NCBI RefSeq assembly: GCF_016808335.1
Contig: NC_053150.1
Location: forward strand, 29,158,030 to 29,222,029
Length of the DNA stretch: 64,000 nt
From: Panicum virgatum
Lineage: Eukaryota > Streptophyta > Magnoliopsida > Poales > Poaceae
Direction: 5' to 3'
The stretch's first letter is position 1. Every line of letters starts with the position of its first letter. Both the position numbers and the translations under genes were made by a program. This document shows, piece after piece, positions 11,601 to 22,614 of this stretch. The notes under the pieces were generated by a model. That model ran no database searches, had not been told where the DNA came from, and was given only the letters and a program-made list of their open reading frames with translations.

Positions 11601-11976
11601 AGTTGTGTACTCACTCTTGCCTCTTCTCTACTTTTTCCTCTTGGTTACGCTACTGCTGCTCAGTTCCTGCCAACACGAGGGAGTTCGTCCAGCGCTACCA
11701 GGACTACGAGGACTTCTAGGTGTTCGTCTCCCAGTCGACGTCCCTGTGGCGCCCTGCTTCAGCTTCGGAGAGTTTTATCGTATTTTGTACTTCGCTTCCG
11801 CTGTATCAGACATTTTTGTCATTAATGTAATAAATAACATTCGTATTCGCTTTATTATGTCTTTTTACGTGATATGTGCTATGATATACTGTTCATTCTG
11901 TTGTATATATGTGTGACTTGATCCTGGCACGTATATGATTGCTCGGTTTATGTTCTTTTATAAACCGGGTGTTACA
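8625..11976 (+). repeat. T LTR 2 (shared central LTR)
   Basis: Same ends and layout as LTR 1, one base shorter. PPT on the left and PBS on the right show that it serves as the 3' LTR of unit 1 and the 5' LTR of unit 2. No 5-bp duplication flanks it. The exon pair is at 10505-10610 and 11664-11719. Single-base differences from LTR 1 include GCCAACACG for GCCGACACG in exon B. Confidence 0.9.
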
Positions 11977-14090
11977 GAGTGGTATCAGAGCCGTATCGAC
12001 TGTAGGACGAAGCCTAGATAGAACTGGTCGTGTTTTAGGACTTCTTCTCACCAATCCTTGCCTGCTGAAACTATTTTACTATTATACCCCTTGACTTCTA
12101 TGACTTTTTACCCGTCTTGCCTTGATTTCTCTCTCTGAAGAATAGTTTTTGTAGATTTGGCCTGAATCAGTCATCTGACCACCATGAGTTATTTAGGTGA
12201 CCCTTTTATAATAATACGATGGCACGTCCTGCGATGCGTTGTGTTAGTCGGGTGGTGTGTTAAACTCGACTAAAGTATGAACTTTTGTATGCTTGTGCTT
12301 ATGCAAATGTCTGATTTGGATTTTTGGTTGATTGCATAGTTTAGTAGTTAAATTTGTTTAATGAAAATCAGTTTTAAAGTTAAAATTAATTAATTAATAA
12401 AACAAGTTAGATCGTTGGGGTAAAACCATTCACTCCATCCTCTCTACCTTATCATGCCCTGGGTTTCTCCTGTCTTGCTCGTCGAGAAGAAGGATGGCGC
12501 AAAGAGAAGGTGATATCCAGAGCCTCACCGACGAGGACGTCGGTTTCTGTAAGGGGGTAGGGATGTGACATCCCGGCCTACAGTTAGTACAAGAGAAGTT
12601 GAGAATCTCTCAGATGAAATAGAAGAGTTATGCTCTAGTTTCTTTTTCCCAGATTTATGTGACATTTATCTGGAGTTATCAGCAGTAATGCCTGTGTAGT
12701 GTTGTCTAAATAGGATAGAACCTTAATTAATGGGGTCTTTTCTCTCTTCCTTGACCTTACCAATATGTATTTTCCTTTTATCCCAGCTCAGATGTCGGCA
12801 GAACGAAAAGACCTTGGAGTCAGTGCAATGGGTGATGGTGAGAAAGCTTGCCCGTGTTGTCAATTCTATGGCGTTCCTTGTCGTCAAGTTCGTGCGACTG
12901 AAGATGAAGCTACAATTAGGAGGAACCAGAGGTTGTTCTCCAGTACAAAGAGAAAGAGGTCTCGTCAAGAGCAGCTAGCAGATGATTCACTGTTCCTTGA
13001 TGGTCCATCGGTCGATGAGCTACAGACTGTCCAGAAGAGAAAGGATCCTAAGTGCTCTAGAGATACACAGGTCGAGAACCAAGCTCTCTATGATTATGTT
13101 GATGGGTTGACTATCACTATGAAGGTGATTCAGCCACGCAGTCACAAGGAGTCCAAAGAGCCAGCAATAGAAACAATGCAAGATGTGATGATAAGTTCAC
13201 AGGGAGGTCAACCAAGTGGCGCCTTTCACCTCCGCCGCCTGTGCTACCAATGCAGGCAAGAAGGTCATTATGTCAAAAGTTGTCCTCAGAATCAACTGCC
13301 ACCAGTAGCACCAGTCCAGGACCCTTCACCAATCCCGCATACCAGTGGTGACGAGACCGACCTCATTTCCGGGAACTGCTCCAAGCAAGATGATCAGAAT
13401 GATCAGGCTCAGCAGCAGATGATACCAGAGTGCAGTGATCGTACGAAGCATGAGCAATCCAAGAGAGGACCAAAACAGTACCTCCAGGGTAGAGTACACC
13501 ATGTGTCAGCAGAAACCATTCGGGATGATAGTCCAGTCATTCTTGGTATGCTTCTAGCTAACTCATATCCAGCTATGGTGCTTTTCGATACTGGTGCTAC
13601 GCATTCCTTTATTGCACAGTCTTTCGTCGAGCATCATGGTATTCGTATTAACACATTAAAGAAGTGCATGTTAGTATCTTCACCTGGAGGACAATTGAGG
13701 TCTCATACCTTCTGCCCCAGAGTCAGTGTTTCCATAGGGAGAGTAAAGTTCAGTGCAAATCTGATGGTGATAGACACCAAGGGTATTGATGTGATTCTGG
13801 GAATGGATACTCTTGCCAAGTGGGGAGTCAGAATTGATTGTGCTCAGCGGTCAGTCCACTTGTTAGCATCTAATGGCCAAGAGGTGATAGTCAGTGCTAC
13901 AGAGCCTTCTGGTTTTCTTCATCAGATGGAGGCTAGACCCACGGATGGTATTCGTGTGGTGTCTGAATTCCCGGATATCTCTCCGGAGGACCTGCCAGAA
14001 GAAGTAAGAGGAGTTGATGAAGACATATCCTAGTCTCTTTGCTAGCCAGCCTAGAATCTCGGGACGAGATTCCTGTAAGGGGGTAGGATT
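11977..14090 (+). other. T internal region 2
   Basis: Second 2,114-bp internal region, colinear with internal region 1 and differing by scattered substitutions without length change. The PBS TGGTATCAGAGCC is at 11980-11992 and the PPT at 14077-14088. The AT-rich leader (12000-12450) holds no recognised gene. Confidence 0.88.
12765..14033 (+). CDS. T ORF, copy 2: unknown N-terminus, CCHC zinc knuckle, retropepsin
   Basis: The second copy of the 422-codon frame, the same length as copy 1 and also uninterrupted. It differs by very few residues, for example PAIET for PATET before the knuckle and HYVKSC for HYAKSC inside it. The CX2CX4HX4C pattern, the DTGA protease signature and the truncated end are retained. 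Both copies being open means either recent origin of the duplication or selection on the frame; sequence alone cannot separate these. The position between PBS and PPT is what a Gag-protease precursor would have. It is presumed to depend on a relative for RT and integrase. Confidence 0.8.
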   Translation: MYFPFIPAQMSAERKDLGVSAMGDGEKACPCCQFYGVPCRQVRATEDEATIRRNQRLFSSTKRKRSRQEQLADDSLFLDGPSVDELQTVQKRKDPKCSRDTQVENQALYDYVDGLTITMKVIQPRSHKESKEPAIETMQDVMISSQGGQPSGAFHLRRLCYQCRQEGHYVKSCPQNQLPPVAPVQDPSPIPHTSGDETDLISGNCSKQDDQNDQAQQQMIPECSDRTKHEQSKRGPKQYLQGRVHHVSAETIRDDSPVILGMLLANSYPAMVLFDTGATHSFIAQSFVEHHGIRINTLKKCMLVSSPGGQLRSHTFCPRVSVSIGRVKFSANLMVIDTKGIDVILGMDTLAKWGVRIDCAQRSVHLLASNGQEVIVSATEPSGFLHQMEARPTDGIRVVSEFPDISPEDLPEEVRGVDEDIS

Positions 14091-17000
14091 TGTAACACCC
14101 TAATTTAATTCTCAGATTTAATAAATTTAATTGGATTTAATTAAATTTCTAAGGATTATTGTGTTAGTCTTGCATTTAATCTAATTTTTGTTCCTTAATT
14201 AATTAAAATTTTCCTTAGATTAAAACTTTGTTGCTGCATTCATGCTGGAGCATTTATTTTATTTGCTTGTGTGCATTGGGTGGTTGAATTCAAATTTTGT
14301 TTGAATTCAAATAGTTTTGCTTGAGCTAGAATAGAAATAGGAAATAGATTTAGAAATAGAAAAGAAGCAAACTAGAACCCAGCAAACCCCAAACCCAACG
14401 GCAGCCCAACCCAGTTTCCAGCTCAAACCCAGTTCGGCCCATAAACCTCCACTGCGGCCCACCTCTTTCGCACAGCCCAGCAAACCATGGGCCAGAGCCT
14501 TTTTTTTTTCCCCGGGCCTAGCCGCGACCTCCCCTCCACTCCATCCGTGGCCCAGCCTGCCCACGCGAGCGCGGCGCAGCTCGCCGGCCCAGCCAACCGC
14601 GCCCTCCCCCTTTCTCCCTCTGACAGCGCGGCCCCGCGCGCCAGCCGCGCCTCTCTCTCTGGCGAACCGGGCCCACACGTCAGCGCCTTCCTCTCCCTGC
14701 CTTTCTTCCTCCCCGCGCAACCTCCGCCCGACATCCCCGCTGCGATCTCCTCCGCCCCCGCGTGGAATCACGCTCGGCCCGGGCCTCCCTCTCCCTCCTT
14801 AAACAACACGTGGCCCTTGCGCCTCCCTCTCCTCTTTCCCCGCTCTCGGCCTCCCTTCGCGCTGCGCAGAGCCGCCGCCCCTGCTTCACCACACAGGAGC
14901 TTCGCCGTCGATTCCGCCGCCGCCGGTGCCACTCCGGCCGCGCCGACCCATCCACAAGCATAACTGAAGCCTGCCGCGTCCGGCCATCAGGTCCAGAAGC
15001 CCCGAGGCATCTCCTGGCGACATCTCCGCGAGCGCCGCCCGCCTCGACCGTTGATCCCCGCCGCCGACCACGTCGCACGACATCTCCGACCCGAAGCATA
15101 CCCCGGTGAGCACCAGAACGGTCCCCTCTGTCGTTTTTCGCTGGATTGGACGGGCCGTAGCACCCTGGAACCTTTAGAACCTCGCACGTCGGCGGGCGCC
15201 GCCGCACAGCCCCGCCCCCTTTGCTGCGCACGCCATCCCGGACTCCGGTTCCCCGTTTTGAGCGCACAGGTGGATTACGCGCTCCGCGTGGATCCTCCCT
15301 AACCTAAATACCAGCCATTTTGACCATCGGAGCGTCGAGTTCGATGAAGTCCGGCGAGGAGACGAGGAGCGCCACCGCGAGAAGCTTCGCCGGTGACTCG
15401 CGCCGCCGCTCCCTCACCACCCCAACCCCGAGCCGTCCGATCAAGGATGGACGCTCAAGATTAGATCGAATCCCATCAGTTCTGAGCCGCCAGATCGCGA
15501 TCCGAAGGCCCAAAATAGAAGGTACCGGTTCGGCCTGGAAGTTTTGTTAAAGAGCCCCTGCCCTTTCCCTGATTCAACCCGCACTCCTGGTCAGTTCAAA
15601 ACTAATTCCAGAAGGGCCCAAACTTTTGCACAAAACCCCCCAAACTTTCTAGAAATCTAACCCGCCGTCCAGAGCTGTCAGTTTTGCACGTTAGCCCTTA
15701 GATTTAATGGTTATTTACGTTTAGGCCCTCGGTTTTAGCAGAAAAGTCCCTGGAACCCTGTTTTTAATACAAATAAGCCCCTAGAACTTGTTTTTAGCCT
15801 AGATTATGCGTTTTAGCTCCGTTTTTAGCGTTCTTTATATCCACGCGATCGTTGTAATGCGTAGAACAGTATTAGAGTAGTTTAGTGCGCTGTTTTTATG
15901 TATTGATGTACTGTTTCTTAGCTTTTTGTTAGTATTTGCTTGTATGCTTATTTCGTGCAATGTTTTGGCCATGTGTTCGTGAGTAGACGTTGATCCATCT
16001 GAGGAGCCCCAGTACCAGTACCCGGAGCAGCCGTCTTCCGAGCAGTTTGAGCATTAGCCAGAGCAGTACGAGGAAGGCAAGTATAACATGAACAACCTAT
16101 CATCTTTAAATACAATTTCATACTGCATTTTAATACTGTATGCCTATAAGGACTTTCCTAGCCACTTTATATCCTTTATATATACCTTTGGGTTGCATTT
16201 TGGTTAGTTGTGCTAGGTTACTGCGCTATAACACACTCTAATCCTTTTTAATTAATTTGATTAATGGTTTACTTGAACTTAATTCTGAGAGTGGCCCTCT
16301 GTGCTTCGTGCTTGAGTGGCTCACGTCCCGTTAAAATATGTTTGATAGAAACATGGTTTAGGGAGCCAGCACGGTGCTTACTGCCTGGTTGGCTACTCTC
16401 CATAAGGACTAGTTCATAGAGCGACAACCTGGGACAACAGCGCTACCACAAGGCTAGAATGGGATAGACTTGGCGTAATAATTAGATCTTTTTGGTTTGG
16501 AGTAACTTACCTGCGGGGCAGGGGCGGTAAGCTTCTATGGCCCTCGTGCTGAGTGGCCTCGTCTGTGCTTGGTCGGCGTACCTGTGTCTTGACGCCCACT
16601 AGACCTGCTCCATGGTCGCTGATCCACCCTCGCGGTTACTCCTTACCAACGAGATTCTTTGTAAAGGCCTCGTAGTGAGTCGCTAGTCATCTCACCTAAG
16701 GAAGTGTGATGAACAACTGGCGTAGCTCACGACTTGTGGGTAAAGATGTGCAACCTCTGCAAAGTGTAAAACTGGTATACTAGCCGTGCTCACGGTTATG
16801 AGCGGCCCAGATCCTCCTTTTGATTAGTGGAGTTATCTCCTTCCGACGAGGGAGGTGCTTCTCGGGGTTACCTTGGTGGCTTGGTTTTGGTTTGGATCTC
16901 AGTAGTAACATGTTTAATCTTGATTAATTACTATGTAACTGGGTTAATGGTAATTCATCAACTCGTAGTAAATAGCTTTAATAAAATTTTGCCAACACTT

Positions 17001-17442
17001 AAAAGCTAATGCAGTTGAGTCAGCCAGCCTAGAGCCTCATAGTTTGTGTTATACTTGTTGAGTACAAGTTGTGTACTCACTCTTGCCTCTTCTCTACTTT
17101 TTCCTCTTGGTTACGCTACTGCTGCTCAGTTCCTGCCGACACGAGGGAGTTCGTCCAGCGCTACCAGGACTACGAGGACTTCTAGGTGTTCGTCTCCCAG
17201 TCGACGTCCCTGTGGCGCCCTGCTTCAGCTTCGGAGGGTTTTATCGTATTTTGTACTTCGCTTCCGCTGTATCAGACATTTTTGTCATTAATGTAATAAA
17301 TAACATTCGTATTCGCTTTATTATGTCTTTTTACGTGATATGTGCTATGATATACTGTTCATTCTGTTGTATATACGTGTGACTTGATCCTGGCACGTAT
17401 ATGATTGCTCGGTTTATGTTCTTTTATAAACCGGGTGTTACA
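14091..17442 (+). repeat. T LTR 3 (3' LTR)
   Basis: The LTR ends CCGGGTGTTACA at 17442 and is followed directly by the CGCAC TSD and by the rest of the S1 LTR. The same CT/GC-rich block and exon pair are present (exon A from about 15971, exon B about 17130-17185). A few private changes exist, such as ATGTGTTCG for ATGAGTTCG at the exon A start. Confidence 0.9.
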
Positions 17443-17447
17443 CGCAC

Positions 17448-17981
17448 GGCGCTGAGACGCTGGGCCGCGACATTGGCGCTGAGCGGGAGAGGGAGCCGGG
17501 CCGAGGGAGAGGCGACACGCAGCGCGGGCTAGGCCAGCGCGGAGGGAGGAGGTGAGTTGGGCCATGCGCGGGATGGGCCGGTGCGGGAGGGAAAGGACAG
17601 AGCGGACCGGGCTGGGAAGCTGGGCCGCGGGGAAGGGAAGGTGGGCCGCCAGGTTTGGGATGGGGAGAAGGGAAGTGGGCCATGGGCTGGTTTGAGTGCT
17701 GGGTTTCCTTTCCTTTTCTATTCTCTTTCCTTTTCTAAGTCAAACCAAACTCAAACTATTTGAATTCAAATGAAATTTGAATTCAAACCCCTATGAAATC
17801 AAGCAAAATAAAACATGCACCAGCATGAATGCAACAACAGGTTGAACCTAAGATAAATTTTAATTACTTTATGAAGCCAAAATAAATTATAAATGCAAGG
17901 CTAAGCAAATTAAATCCTAGAAAATTAAATAAAACCAATTAAATTTATTATTAAATAGGAAATTTAAATTAGGGTGTTACA
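17448..17981 (-). mobile_element. S1: Tekay/Del-type solo LTR, right part
   Basis: Remainder of the S1 LTR after the T insertion. It ends AATTAGGGTGTTACA at 17981, followed by TSD CAGCT. It holds the GAATTC-bounded palindrome near 17761-17786 that all LTRs of this family carry about 200 bp from this end. No coding sequence. Confidence 0.88.
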
Positions 17982-17986
17982 CAGCT

Positions 17987-20116
17987 CCAAAGGGGGTCCT
18001 CTCGGTATATGGAGATCTGCAGACAACCTACGCGTACGAGGCCAAGAACATCAAGCTCTCCGACACCTTGGAGCGATCCAGGAACTCGGTTCTTGTTGCC
18101 CAGGCTGCAAAGAACCTCCCGGCGGACCAGCAGCAGATTCCCGCCAAGGAGTCGACTTCTGAGTCGCAGCTTGCGCCAGCTGTGGCGACCAAGACCAACG
18201 TCCTCAGGGACGATGAGCCGCACAAGACCGCCGTGATCGGGGCCAGCCTTGACCCGGCATAGGAAAGCGCGCTCACCTCCTTCCTCTGAGACAACTGGAC
18301 ATCTTTGCATGGAAGCCTTCTGACATGCCGGGAGTCTCATGGGAGGAGGCTGAGCACTCCCTAGACCTTGACTCGAAGGCGAGACCCGTCAAGCAACGGC
18401 TTCGCCACTGGTTTTACCTGAGAAGTCACGCACCCAGATTGGCTGGCAACCCCAGTCCTTGTAAAAAAGGAAAACGGTGAATGGAGAATGTGTGTTGACT
18501 ATACCAATCTCAACAAACACTGCCCTAAAGACCCCTTTCCTCTACCACGCATTGACCAGGTCGTTGATGATTGGGTGCGTTCTCCTCTCTTTTTTTGAAT
18601 GTTACTCAAGGTACCACCAGATAGCCCTAATGGAGTCAGATCAAGAGAAAACGTCCTTCATCACCCCCCTCGGGGCCTACTACTACAACACCATGACATT
18701 CAGCCTCAAGAATGCCGGTGCCACTTAAAGAAGGCCATTCAGAGATGCCTCCAGGGGTAGATTGGGCGCAACGCTGAGGCCTATGTCGATGACATCGTCG
18801 TCAACCAAAATATAAAGACCAATTCATTACGGATCTCTCTAAGACATTTGAAAATCTCTGGAAATTCAAATGGAAACTCAACCTGACCAAGTGTGTGTTC
18901 GGTGTCCCGTTCGGAAAACTACTCGGCTTCATAGTCAGTAGCCGGGGCATCGAAGCCGACCCCACCAAGGTCAACGCCATTAGGTTCATGAAGCCTCCCA
19001 GGAGCAAAATGGACTTGATGAAGCTTACCGGGTGCATGGCCCCCTTGAGTAGGTGCATAAGCCGACTCGGCGACAGAGGCCTACCCTTCTCCAAACTTCT
19101 CCGGAAGTCCGACAAGTTCGAGTGGAACAATGATGCTTCCAAAGCATTCCAGGGGCTCAAGGACTTCCTCACCACGCCACCTATTCTGATAGCACCCGAA
19201 GACGGGGAAGTCCTCCTCCTCTACATCGCCGCCACCACCAATGTGGTGAGCACAGTCCTGGTCAACGAACGAGATGAGCCGGGTCATGTCTACAAGGTGC
19301 AGCGAGTCCAAAGTACTCGACGAAGTCCAAAGTGTGCTACCCCCAGGTGCAGAAGCTGCTGTAGGCCATCCTCATCATGTCAAGAAAGCTTCTGCACTAC
19401 TTCCAGGATCACAAGATCAAGGTGGCCTCCTCCTATCCACTCGGTGACATTCTCCACAACCGAGATGCCAACGACCGAGTCGTTAAATGGTCAGTAGAAC
19501 TCGGCGCCTTCACAATTGAGTTTACACCACGCTCTACGATCAAATCTCAGGTCCTAGCCGACTTCATCACCGAATGTACTGATATCAAAGATCCTCCACT
19601 CGACACCCGATCCGAGCACTAGATCATGTACTTTGACAGTGCCCTCAACCACGATGGAGCTAGCGCTGGGATCCTTTTCATCTCCCCCAAAGGTGAACAG
19701 CTCAAATATGTCCCCCAGTTACTCTTCAAGGCCACCAACAAAGCTGCCGAGTACGAGGCCCTCACGGTCTCCGGATTGCTGTCACACTTGGTATCAAGCA
19801 CCTACTGGCTTATGGTGACTCCAAATTCGCCATAGAACAAGTTAACAAATACGTGCACCAAGGAGAAGATGGATGCCTACTGCAGGGAGATCAGGAAGCT
19901 CGAAGCTGAATTCTACGGTCTTGAGTTCCATCACGTACCCAGAGATGACAACGTCGCAGCAGATGTCGTATCTAAGCTTGGATCCAAGCGAGCCGTCGTG
20001 CCAGCAGGTGTATTCGTTCAGGCACTCAACAATCCTACAGTCAAGATGGAGGAGGAACCCCCCACAAGCCCGACTTGGTCCCGGCCCTAGGGTAACAGGT
20101 TCTGACCCTCGACACA
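17987..20116 (+). pseudogene. E1 Tat-type pol: RT and RNase H, multiply broken
   Basis: Continuation of the gene at 1-167. A linker to about 18260 ends at a stop. The RT region from about 18440 shows VLVKKENGEWRMCVDYTNLN followed by PKDPFPLPRIDQ. The catalytic YVDDIV is encoded near 18780-18800 in another frame. RT connection and thumb lie in 18895-19300. A first RNase H-like stretch is around 19200-19600, and a second RNase H module starts MYFDSALNHDGASAGI at about 19626 with AAEYEAL further on. At least six stops or frameshifts separate the pieces (for example after 18728, 19497, 19622 and 19835). The double RNase H layout fits Tat-lineage elements. No functional protein can be made. Confidence 0.82.
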
Positions 20117-21343
20117 AACTGGCGCTCTCCTATTATCGACTTCATCAAGAACAACAAAAGCTACCCAAAGGGAAAGGAGCATGAGAAGCTTGCAAGACGC
20201 TCAAGGAACTACGTCGTCATAGGATCCGTGTTGTTCAGGCACTCGGCATCCTCAGGAATCCTGTGTAAATGCATTTCACAGGATGAAGGAGTCCGACTCC
20301 TTAGCGATATCCACTCGGGCATCTGTGGTAAACACGCAGGCACCTCTACCCTCATGGGCAAGCTTTCGATCAGGCTTCTATTGGCTCACGGCCCTGGTCG
20401 ACGCCCAGAACCTCGTCAGACAATGTCCCGGGTGCTAGTTCTTCTCCATGCAGCAGCACGTCCCGGTTCAGGCCCTACGGACTATACCACCTTCCTGGCC
20501 ATTTGTCTGCTGGGGACTTGACTCCGTGGGTCCCCTCAAGACAGCCATTGGCGGCTACAATCACATATTAGTGGCAATCGACAAATTCACAAAGTGGATC
20601 GAAGTCAAACCCGTGATGGCCATCACAGCAGCCAAGGCATCTGAGTTCATCGAAGAAATATCACATTGGTTTGGAGTGCCTAATCGGATCATCACCGACT
20701 TGGGTACCTCGGTCACGGGCTCAGAGTTCTGGGACTACTGCCAAGAGAGCTGCATCGACGTCTATTACACCTCAGTGGCGCATCCCAGGTGTAATGGCCA
20801 AGTCGAAAGGGCCTCTAGGGGCTCAAGGCTAGAATTTTCGATCCGATCGAAAAATACAGTGCAAAGTGGCTCCAAGAACTACCCAGAGTAGTTTGGGGAG
20901 TCCGCACGCAGAAAAGCCAGGCTACCGGGTACTCGCCATTCTTCAGGGTGTACGGTTCTGAAGCAGTCTTGCCATCGGACATAGCTTTTGGTGCTCCGCG
21001 CATCCAGAACTACAACGAAAATGAAGCCGAGTCAACCAGGCGCACAGACATCGACTCGGCAGAGGAGCACCGCCTGACGGCCTCCTTACAACATGCGAGG
21101 TATGAACAGCAGCTCCGGCGCTATCATAATCAGAATGTTCAAGAACGAAACTTCAATGTCAGCGACCTGGTTCTATGACAAATATAGTCGACAACTGGCG
21201 CTCACAAGTTGTCCTCCCCATGGGAAGGACCCTTTATTGTCAGCCGAGTAGTGGTTCCAGGAACCTACTACTTACAAAGGGAAGATGGCACTGACGTGGG
21301 CAACCCATGGAACACCGAGCACCTCCGTCACTTCTATCCATAG
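20117..21343 (+). pseudogene. E1 integrase, broken
   Basis: The integrase core is best seen at 20448-20891: WGLDSVGPL (first catalytic Asp), IITDLGTSVTG (second Asp, with the usual Gly-Gly lost) and YTSVAHPRCNGQVERA (Glu). The zinc-binding N-terminus lies upstream in shifted frames. The C-terminal part (20948-21343) continues as a tRNA-like family tail ending GNPWNTEHLRHFYP and a stop at about 21341. Several frameshifts are present. The spacing and order match the end of a RIRE2-like pol. Bases 21344-21733 are the sense-strand 3' untranslated part of E1 and contain nothing I can name. Confidence 0.75.
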
Positions 21344-21733
21344 AAGCATAGAAAATGCAAAGCTATGTACCTATCTACTCATTCAATAAAGTTTGTTGCA
21401 TGTAATTCACTATATTCTATCTTCTTTGTTCATCACCGAGTCATTTTCAACACGTTCGAGGGCTGTGTCTCGACCACCCAGATGGCCCCCACTCGGAGTC
21501 CGACCAGTCGGACAGGAACAACCCACTGCGATCTTAATGAACATAGCCGAGTATGTCTTGGAACTACTCTGTGTCACCCTAACTCACTGCGCACATTGAT
21601 GATCAGCTCTCAAGCGCTATCAGAAAGGGCTCAGAGTCGACTTTCCACTTACTCGACAAATTCAGAAAGAACCCGGAACGTGGGCATAACTTAAAAATGA
21701 TTAAAAATAAGCATTATTTACATAACCATTGTT

Positions 21734-22585
21734 TTAAATTGGTCTATCCTGACCAATTTCTTTCATAGCAAAACAAATGAAACAAACTCTTGGAGCTGCG
21801 GCCAACAAGTCGGCCACGATGCGCTCGGCAATGTCCAGGACACTGGCGTGGTTGGCCTCCCAATCCACCTTGATACAGTCACCAGGAATGCCATTGCCCA
21901 CCGGATCCAGATCCGTCTCCAGGAGATGGGACTTCACTAGCCCCAGAGTGTGCTGCACGGCATCCTTGGCTGCTCCCTTGACGATGGCCTCCAGTCGGCC
22001 TCGGGACGCCTCCAACCTCTCGGATAGGCTCTCAGCCGCAGCCACGCCCTCGGGCTCGAACACCCCGAGTAGAGCATCCAGCTGCCCGCTCAGGCCTCTA
22101 GCTCTACAGCTGCCCGCTCAGGCCTCTAGCCCGGGCCTCGGTAACCTGACGATCTGCTTCTACAAAAAAAAGCACTCGGCTGCATCTGCCTAAGCGACGA
22201 AAATTTAACACACCCAACGGCTGTATGATTTCCGAATCATATCTTCTCGAGCCTGACACTCTAAATGAAGCTTCTCCTCGGTAGAGGCCTCCCGGGCCTC
22301 AACAGCCTCCCGGAGCTTGTGCAGCTCCTCGTTGGCCTTGGTGCAGGCCTCTAGCTCTGAACAACAAGCAAGTGACAAACAGTGCAAAAAGGATTCGGCA
22401 GACAACAATTCGACTCCTGCGCTTCTCCTTGTGCAGAGCTTCCTCGGCCTTCACCTTCTCGGCCTCTACTCGGCGGCCCCGCACCTCCAGCTTGGCCACC
22501 TTGGCCTCAAGCTCTGCCACCCAGCCAATGGTGATACTCCCTTTGGACAGCTCCTGGGCAGCCTGTTTGGATAGCTCCACCAGAG
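21734..22585 (-). pseudogene. E1 antisense gene remnant, coiled-coil protein of the 'putative gypsy-type transposon' kind
   Basis: On the minus strand at least three exon-like blocks can be read: about 22585-22424 (ELSKQAAQELSKG then KVAKLEVRGRRVEAEK), about 22356-22228 (KANEELHKLREAVEAREAS) and about 22185-21734. The last ends with a family-like C-terminus (HTLGLVKSHLLETDLDPVG ... IAERIVADLLAA). Acceptors TTCTGCAG, TTGTTCAG and TTAGGCAG sit before the blocks; the donor of the first block looks mutated (CGCAGGAGTC). The content is heptad-rich, so a coiled coil is likely. Such antisense ORFs between integrase and 3' LTR are known from Tat-lineage grass elements. The N-terminal half is missing because E4 inserted at 22614. 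A tandem 28-bp duplication (about 22079-22134) interrupts the last exon. Confidence 0.6.
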
Positions 22586-22614
22586 CTGCAGAACAACTCG
22601 GCGTCACAAGATAA

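Larger units (their letters stand above)
3158..17442 (+). mobile_element. T: tandem LTR-internal-LTR-internal-LTR chromovirus-derived array
   Basis: Three LTRs of 3,353, 3,352 and 3,352 bp (3158-6510, 8625-11976, 14091-17442) alternate with two internal regions of exactly 2,114 bp each (6511-8624 and 11977-14090). The repeat period is 5,466-5,467 bp. The TSD CGCAC is found only at the outside edges (3153-3157 and 17443-17447). The middle LTR is flanked by a PPT on its left and a PBS on its right and has no TSD of its own. The whole therefore behaves as one insertion into the S1 LTR with a shared central LTR. LTR ends and PBS match the Tekay/Del chromovirus family seen intact at 32834-43497. 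The internal regions lack RT, RNase H and integrase domains, so movement would need enzymes from a relative. Copies differ by scattered substitutions only. Confidence 0.93.

Noticed and set aside
3158..17442. Three independent LTR insertions instead of one tandem array
   Set aside because: Only the outer edges have a TSD, and the internals are equal in length and colinear.
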